Shown here: in pieces, positions 59,555 to 64,000 of the stretch
How the letters are laid out: the number at the start of each line of letters is the position of its first letter
How positions within the stretch are numbered: the stretch's first letter is position 1
Source: Pseudomonas palleroniana
GTDB lineage: Bacteria > Pseudomonadota > Gammaproteobacteria > Pseudomonadales > Pseudomonadaceae
Length of the DNA stretch: 64,000 nt
Assembly (NCBI RefSeq): GCF_003031675.1
Contig: NZ_PYWX01000053.1
Location: forward strand, 1 to 64,000
Reading direction: 5' to 3'
The notes under the pieces: model-generated
What the model saw: only the letters and a program-made list of their open reading frames with translations
What the model was told of the DNA's origin: nothing
Database searches by the model: none
Program-made: the position numbers and the translations under genes

Positions 59555-60820
59555 TCATAAACGGATCGACAGGCCATCGGCCAGGGATTGCCGATAGGCG
59601 CGCCACGCGGGCACGCTGCCCATCAACAACGCTGCGCACAGGATACCGGCGAGCAATGTCCATTCATATTCGCTCGGCCACGACATCGGCAAGTCCAGCC
59701 CGTAGTTGGCCTGCAAATACCCACGCGATGCGGCGATGCACAGGTACAACAAGCCCACGCCCGCCACCACGCCGGACAACGCCAGGGCGAAGGCTTCAAA
59801 GATCAGCAGCGTGGCGATATGCCAAGGCCGCGCGCCCACCGAGCGCAATATCGCCATTTCGCGGCGTCGTTCGTTGAGGCTGGTGAGGATCGCCGTGAGC
59901 ATGCCGATCAAACCGGTCAGCACCACAAACAACGAGATCACGAACAGCGCCTTTTCGGCGGTGCCCATCATGCTCCACAGCTCTTGCAAGGCCACGCCCG
60001 GCAAGATCGCCAGCATGGGCTCGCCACGGAAATCGTTGATTTCCCGTTGCAGGGCGAAGGTGGAAATCTTGTTGTTCAGCCCGAGCATGAACGCCGTGAT
60101 GGCCTGCGGGGTGAGGTCCATATTGCGCGCCTGATCGGCACTGATGCGGCCCTTGCCCTGGGCCGGTACGCCGTTGTGCCAGTCGATATGGATCGCTTCC
60201 ATGCCGCCGAGGCTGATGTGCAGCGTGCGGTCTACCGGAGTGCCGGTGCGCTTGAGAATGCCGACCACGGTGAACGGCTTGTCATCGTGTTTCACCAGGC
60301 TGACGACCGCCACGCCGTGGGCCAGTACCAGCTTGTCACCGAGTTTGTAATGCAGCGCGTCGGCCACTTCGGCGCCCAGTACCACTTCGAACGGATCGGT
60401 GGCGAAAGCGCGGCCGCTGGCCAGTTCGAGGTTCTGTTTGCGGCCGTACTGGTAATGCTCGAAATAGGACTGGTTGGTGCCCATCACGCGGTAGCCGCGA
60501 TGGGAGTCACCGAGGGAAATCGGGATCGCCCACTTCACTTGCGGGCTGGCGGCGAAGTGCTCGAAGCTGTCCCAGCGGATGTTGTTGGTCGCGTTGCCGA
60601 TGCGGAACACCGAATACAGCAACAGGTTGACCGAGCCTGAGCGGGCGCCGACGATCAAGTCGGTGCCGCTGATGGTGCTCGCGAAGCTGTTGCGCGCTTC
60701 GGTGCGTACCCGCTCCACGGCGAGCAACAAGCACACTGAAAGCGCGATGGCGAAGGCGGTGAGGATCGCGGTAAAGCGGCGGTTAGCCAGGCTGGCCATG
60801 GCTAGACGGAACAGATACAT
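59555..60820 (-). CDS. ABC transporter permease (FtsX/MacB type)
   Basis: 421 residues: an N-terminal span (residues about 16-36), a large periplasmic domain, and three C-terminal spans, the FtsX-like topology of MacB, LolC/E and related permeases that work on periplasmic or outer-membrane substrates rather than moving them across the membrane directly. It begins one base after the ATPase stop. The frame extends upstream to 61012 in antisense-like sequence and is rejected. With a Zur box at the operon head it may serve zinc supply. Confidence 0.88.
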   Translation of the reverse strand: MYLFRLAMASLANRRFTAILTAFAIALSVCLLLAVERVRTEARNSFASTISGTDLIVGARSGSVNLLLYSVFRIGNATNNIRWDSFEHFAASPQVKWAIPISLGDSHRGYRVMGTNQSYFEHYQYGRKQNLELASGRAFATDPFEVVLGAEVADALHYKLGDKLVLAHGVAVVSLVKHDDKPFTVVGILKRTGTPVDRTLHISLGGMEAIHIDWHNGVPAQGKGRISADQARNMDLTPQAITAFMLGLNNKISTFALQREINDFRGEPMLAILPGVALQELWSMMGTAEKALFVISLFVVLTGLIGMLTAILTSLNERRREMAILRSVGARPWHIATLLIFEAFALALSGVVAGVGLLYLCIAASRGYLQANYGLDLPMSWPSEYEWTLLAGILCAALLMGSVPAWRAYRQSLADGLSIRL

Positions 60821-60821
60821 C

Positions 60822-61532
60822 TCAAACCTCTGCGGGCGTGGCGGCGCGATTGAGTTCGGCCAGCGACAGGTTGCGGTCGAACAGCGGTGCCAGGCTCTGG
60901 TCATGGCTGACAAACAACAGGCTGGCGCCCGCTTCGCGGCATTCGGCGAACAGCAACTGGATGAACGCTTCGCGGGCGTCATGGTCCAGGGCCGAGGTGG
61001 GCTCGTCGGCAATCACCAGTTCCGGCTGGCCGATCAGCGCACGGGCGGCGGCCACCCGTTGCTGCTGGCCGATGGACAGCGAGTCGGCACGGCGCTCCAG
61101 TAGGTCTGGAGCGTTGAGCCCCAGATGCGCGAGCAAGGTGGCAGCCGCCTGATCGACACTGCCGTGACGCTGAACCGCCCGTTGCGCGCGCAGCCTGGAG
61201 AAGTGGCAGGGCAGTTCGACGTTCTCGCGTACCGACAGAAACGGCAGCAGGTTGAACTGCTGGAAGATATAGCCGGTGTGGTCGACGCGGAAACGGTCGC
61301 GGGCACCCGCCGACAGTTCGGTGAGTTCCTGGCCGAGCAGGCGGATGCTGCCGCGGCTGGGTTTCTGCACGCCGCCCAGCAACCCGAGCAGGGTGGTTTT
61401 GCCGCTGCCGCTCGGGCCTTTGAGGAACAGGGTTTCACCCGCTTCCAGGCGGAACGCGGGAATGTCCAGCAACTGGGGGTGACCGGGCCAATTGAAGCCC
61501 AGGTCAGACAGTTCGATCAATGCTTGGGTCAT
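60822..61532 (-). CDS. ABC transporter ATP-binding protein
   Basis: 236 residues, LolD/MacB-like ATPase partner of the downstream permease. Walker A GPSGSGKT (residues 39-46), Q-loop QQFNLLPF, signature LSIGQQQR (152-159, with isoleucine where LSGGQ has glycine), Walker B LVIADEPTSALD and H-loop VSHD. Four bases separate it from the DUF2796 gene. Confidence 0.92.
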   Translation of the reverse strand: MTQALIELSDLGFNWPGHPQLLDIPAFRLEAGETLFLKGPSGSGKTTLLGLLGGVQKPSRGSIRLLGQELTELSAGARDRFRVDHTGYIFQQFNLLPFLSVRENVELPCHFSRLRAQRAVQRHGSVDQAAATLLAHLGLNAPDLLERRADSLSIGQQQRVAAARALIGQPELVIADEPTSALDHDAREAFIQLLFAECREAGASLLFVSHDQSLAPLFDRNLSLAELNRAATPAEV

Positions 61533-61536
61533 GTGT

Positions 61537-62142
61537 TCAGAACTTCAGGGTGGCTGCGGCGGCCGTCGCTTCAACACCTTGCTGGCCGCTCGGACCGATC
61601 AGTTGTACCTGGATTTTCTGGGTCGCGGGGAAGGTCTTGAACACTTGCGTCAGGTCAAGGTTGCTCAATGCCGTCGGCGTGGCGCAGGTGAATTGATAGT
61701 GGGCGTGGATCTCGCTGTGATCGTGATGATGCTCGTGGGCGGCGGCGCCTTTGCCGTCGGTGGCATGGTCGTCATCGTCGTCGTCATGCTCGGCTTGCGG
61801 CTTGTCGCCGAACAGCGGGCTGTTGAGTTCCTGGGTGCTGATCACGCAGCCGGCGGCCTTGGGCAGGTTGAACAGCGCCAGCGGGTTTTCCAGCTGTTTG
61901 CGTGCGGCGGCGACCTTGGCCTTGTCGGCGGCGGTGCTGGCCTGGTGTTCGAAACCCACAAGGTTCATGGCCGGGCTGTCGAACTCCACTTCCAGCGCCT
62001 GGCCGTCGAGCACGGCGTTAAGGCGGCCGACCCCGTGCTCATGGGCGCCGAGGCTGCCATGTTCATGTTCGTGATCATCATGAGCGTGGGCGACAGCCAA
62101 TGGCAGCAGGGCAAACGGCAAAGCGAGCAGCAGACGGCGCAT
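61537..62142 (-). CDS. His-rich DUF2796 periplasmic protein
   Basis: 201 residues. A signal peptide (1-20, ending VAHA) is followed by a metal-binding start HDDHEHEHG...HEHG and a second cluster (EHDDDDDDH, HEHHHDHSEIHAH) between residues about 110 and 145. These clusters, resembling those of ZnuA-type zinc-binding proteins, and the Zur box upstream suggest that it captures zinc in the periplasm for the ABC system. ATG 62142 with GGAG upstream. First gene of the operon DUF2796-ATPase-permease-DUF3299. Confidence 0.85.
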   Translation of the reverse strand: MRRLLLALPFALLPLAVAHAHDDHEHEHGSLGAHEHGVGRLNAVLDGQALEVEFDSPAMNLVGFEHQASTAADKAKVAAARKQLENPLALFNLPKAAGCVISTQELNSPLFGDKPQAEHDDDDDDHATDGKGAAAHEHHHDHSEIHAHYQFTCATPTALSNLDLTQVFKTFPATQKIQVQLIGPSGQQGVEATAAAATLKF

Positions 62143-62167
62143 GAGAAGGCTCCAGAACATGAAAGTT

Positions 62168-62189
62168 TTGTTATGTGATCTTATAACAA
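62168..62189. promoter_or_regulatory. Zur box at the head of the zinc-type operon
   Basis: TTGTTAT and ATAACAA are exact inverted repeats with 8 bases between. The core ATGTGATCTTATAACA matches the E. coli Zur site pattern ATGTGATATTATAACA with one change. It is 26 bases upstream of the DUF2796 ATG, where bound Zur would block transcription when zinc is ample. Confidence 0.8.
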
Positions 62190-62272
62190 TGTGTGCAGAG
62201 TTTGACCGCCCGCTTGGCGTTGCGCAAGCCGCGTGGGAGCATGCCTGTCAGAAAAATGCAGGAGGAAGGACG

Positions 62273-62614
62273 ATGTTGCGAATTCGTGGAACCGTTGGCG
62301 ATCTGCCGGTGGATTTGACCCTGGAGCTGGACGACGGCGACTGGGCCCGGCTGGGCGCGCAGTTGCAGGCCGCCCCGGCGCCCCTCGCGCCGACTGCTGC
62401 GCCAGTCAAGCAGATCGATGATCTATGGCAGAAGGCCCAGGACCTGTTGCGCCAGGCCGGGCAACTCAGCGGGCTGGAATTGCTCGATCAACTGGAAGGG
62501 CTGGCCGGCGATGCCGCGTCCGGCAAGCGCCTGTTGGTGCGCTTGCGACACAGTGCCAATGTCAAAGTCGCTAGCGGCGGGGACACGCCGCTGTACCGTT
62601 GGGTCGACGCTTAA
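62273..62614 (+). CDS. Small conserved hypothetical protein
   Basis: 113 residues, MLRIRGTVGDLPVDLTLELDD at the start, a Pro/Ala-rich spacer near residues 32-45 and two predicted helices (DDLWQKAQDLLRQAGQL). An excellent ribosome binding site AGGAGGAAGGA sits just before ATG 62273. A similar small gene lies between ybbN and the DUF2796 gene in other pseudomonads. Its stop overlaps the stop of ybbN: the four bases TTAA at 62611-62614 serve both strands. Function unknown. Confidence 0.75.
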   Translation: MLRIRGTVGDLPVDLTLELDDGDWARLGAQLQAAPAPLAPTAAPVKQIDDLWQKAQDLLRQAGQLSGLELLDQLEGLAGDAASGKRLLVRLRHSANVKVASGGDTPLYRWVDA

Positions 62615-63483
62615 TACAGCGCGGCGAACAACTTGCGGCGGTATGCCGTGACCAATGGGTGGTCGTTGCCGAGCAATTCGAACACCTGTAGCAGGGTCTT
62701 GTGCGGCAAGCCTTCGCTGTAGCTGCGATTGCGGATAAACAGTTTCAGCAAGCCTTCCAGCGCCGCGTCGTACTGCTGGCGCGCCAGTTGTTGAATCGCT
62801 AGCTGATAGGCTGCTTCATCATCCTGCGGGTTTTGCGCCAGGCGGCTTTTCAGCTCGGCGGCGTCCGGCAGGTCGGCCGCCTGGCGCAGGAAGGTGATCT
62901 GTGCCTTCGCCCCGGCGAGTGCGGCTTTGTGATCGTCGCTCTTCACGGCATCCAGCACCGCCTGGGCTTCGCCCAATTCACCGCGTTCGGCCAGGCAGCG
63001 TGCGTACAGGATCAGCGCGGCGGCGTGGGTGTTGTCCTCGCCCAGCAGTGCGACCAGCACCGCTTCGGCCTCGCTGATACGCCCTTCGGCAAACAGCGCC
63101 TGAGCCTGTTCCAGCGGATCGGCCGCGGCCGGTGGCGGCATCTGCACATGTGGCTCCAGCATCGCCCGCACCGCCGACTCCGGCTGCGCTCCGGCAAACC
63201 CGTCCACCGGCTGGCCATCCTTGAACAACACCACCGTCGGCAGGCTGCGAATGCCAAAACGCGCAACGATATCCTGCTCGGCCTCGCAGTCGACCTTGGC
63301 CAACAGCAACTCGCCCTGATAACTCTCGGCAATCTGCGCCAACAGCGGCATCAACGCCTTGCACGGGGCACACCACTCGGCCCAGAAATCCACCAACACA
63401 GGCTTGTGGAACGAGTTTTCGATGACTGCCTGATCAAAGGTGGCAGTGGTGGCATCGAAGATGTACGGCGTGGGCTCACTCAT
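62611..63483 (-). CDS. ybbN: Thioredoxin-like co-chaperone YbbN/CnoX
   Basis: 290 residues: an N-terminal thioredoxin domain with the active-site motif WCAPC (C38, C41) and cis-proline segment RSLPTVVLF, followed from about residue 120 by TPR-like helical repeats. E. coli CnoX protects proteins under bleach stress and hands them to DnaK and GroEL but has lost one active-site cysteine; here both are kept, so reductase activity is possible. It begins at ATG 63483 with a GAGACG-type site; no promoter was recognised. Confidence 0.9.
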   Translation of the reverse strand: MSEPTPYIFDATTATFDQAVIENSFHKPVLVDFWAEWCAPCKALMPLLAQIAESYQGELLLAKVDCEAEQDIVARFGIRSLPTVVLFKDGQPVDGFAGAQPESAVRAMLEPHVQMPPPAAADPLEQAQALFAEGRISEAEAVLVALLGEDNTHAAALILYARCLAERGELGEAQAVLDAVKSDDHKAALAGAKAQITFLRQAADLPDAAELKSRLAQNPQDDEAAYQLAIQQLARQQYDAALEGLLKLFIRNRSYSEGLPHKTLLQVFELLGNDHPLVTAYRRKLFAALY

Positions 63484-63555
63484 GGGGCGTCTCGAATAAA
63501 GCGGGAATGGCGCAACTATAAGGGCTGGCGCGGGCTACCGGAAGCGGCTTGGCGT

Positions 63556-63930
63556 TCACTCGCGAGCGGCGTGCCAAAAGGTGTCTTCATACCAATCGCG
63601 GGGAAAACCCATCGACTTAAGGTTAACGGCGGGAAACTCACTGATCAGGTGATATAAGCGTTGGTCCCAGCCATATACCAGTGGCTACCGTAGGTAGGTC
63701 CCATGGGTTGCTGATAACGGCGCGGGATGCAATCTCAACTCTTTCGATGGCATCCATCGTTAGTAATCGAAGGCGCCGGTCAAAATCGTACAGTTGGGTT
63801 AACTGGCGGAACTGGCTGCCCTCACGGAACCGATGGTCGAGACCTTCCGGCTTTTGGAAAGGCCGCATGTAAGGGCTTAATCGAAAGAAACTGACGGCCT
63901 GTAAAAAGGACTTGGCGCGGGCTGATGCCA
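63556..63930 (-). pseudogene. Decayed Abi_2 (AbiD/AbiF-like) abortive-infection gene
   Basis: Read on the minus strand, the first fragment (about 63915 to 63700) gives AVSFFRLSPYMRPFQ, then QLYDFDRRLRLLTMDAIERV, EIASRAVIS, the Abi_2 N-terminal signature. A second frame gives PTYGSHWYMAGTNAYIT (stop at 63645-63647), the family's YGxHWY motif. A third frame gives LYHLISEFPAVNLKSMGFPR and DWYEDTF (stop 63556-63558), its C-terminal signature. About 100-150 middle residues and the N-terminus are missing. An intact gene of this family is about 300 residues and blocks phage growth. Confidence 0.75.
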
Positions 63931-63963
63931 GTCAGTTAAAGGGTGGGCTGTAGAACACATGAT

Positions 63964-64000
63964 CTGTAGTGAGCGGGCTTGCCCCGCGCTGGGTGGCGAA
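63964..64000. repeat. REP-like sequence cut by the window edge
   Basis: TGTAGTGAGCGGGCTTGCCC followed by CGCGCTGGG resembles another REP class of fluorescent pseudomonads (TGTGGCGAGCGGGCTTGCCC type). It runs off the window. Confidence 0.55.

Overview
The window is chromosomal DNA of a Pseudomonas, most likely of the P. fluorescens group. The evidence is the gene order rrn 5S - birA - coaX - SPOR protein - tRNA(Tyr,Gly,Thr,Trp) - secE - nusG - ribosomal/rpo cluster - katA - ferritin - uvrA - MFS - ssb, the Pseudomonas-type protein sequences, the GC-rich codon use, and REP/REPIN palindromes of the kind scattered through fluorescent pseudomonads.

Region 1 (1-3100): end of an rRNA operon (5S and terminator), the cofactor genes birA and coaX overlapping head to tail, a small SPOR protein, and four tRNA genes. 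The second EF-Tu gene that P. aeruginosa carries between tRNA-Thr and tRNA-Trp is absent here; a terminator and a new promoter fill the gap.

Region 2 (3100-33450): 30 kb of information-processing genes, all on the + strand: secE-nusG, rplKAJL-rpoBC, rpsL-rpsG-fusA-tuf (str), rpsJ to rpsQ (S10), rplN to rpmJ (spc), rpsM to rplQ (alpha). The protein order matches E. coli up to small differences. RNA signals are visible between the genes: an L10-type leader, a P26-type RNA/attenuator between rplL and rpoB, and three places where a terminator hairpin is followed immediately by a good sigma-70 promoter (tuf/rpsJ, rpsN/rpsH, rpmJ/rpsM).

Region 3 (33600-40760): oxidative stress and DNA repair: catalase katA, a ferritin called bacterioferritin by similarity but lacking the haem methionine, uvrA (minus strand) with a LexA-like box in its divergent promoter region, a YajR-like transporter, and ssb.

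Region 4 (40760-58080): more variable metabolic and envelope genes: LysR regulator and trans-aconitate methyltransferase (divergent), isochorismatase-like hydrolase, a DUF3182 protein with ATP-grasp-like motifs overlapping an alpha/beta hydrolase, a tightly overlapped yecE-like/ybhP/clsB/ybhN operon, an MFS exporter, a large MscS-type channel, an Lhr-type helicase and an RmlD-like reductase.

Region 5 (58080-64000): a REPIN, the outer membrane porin oprG/ompW with an ANR-like site, and a four-gene operon (His-rich DUF2796 protein, ABC ATPase, permease, DUF3299 protein) headed by a near-perfect Zur box, suggesting a zinc-starvation system. Then come a small conserved gene, the thioredoxin-like chaperone ybbN/cnoX, a decayed Abi_2 (abortive infection) pseudogene and a REP fragment at the window edge. 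I saw no insertion sequence, prophage or CRISPR array. Gene assignments come from sequence recognition without any database search; P. aeruginosa comparisons are from memory.
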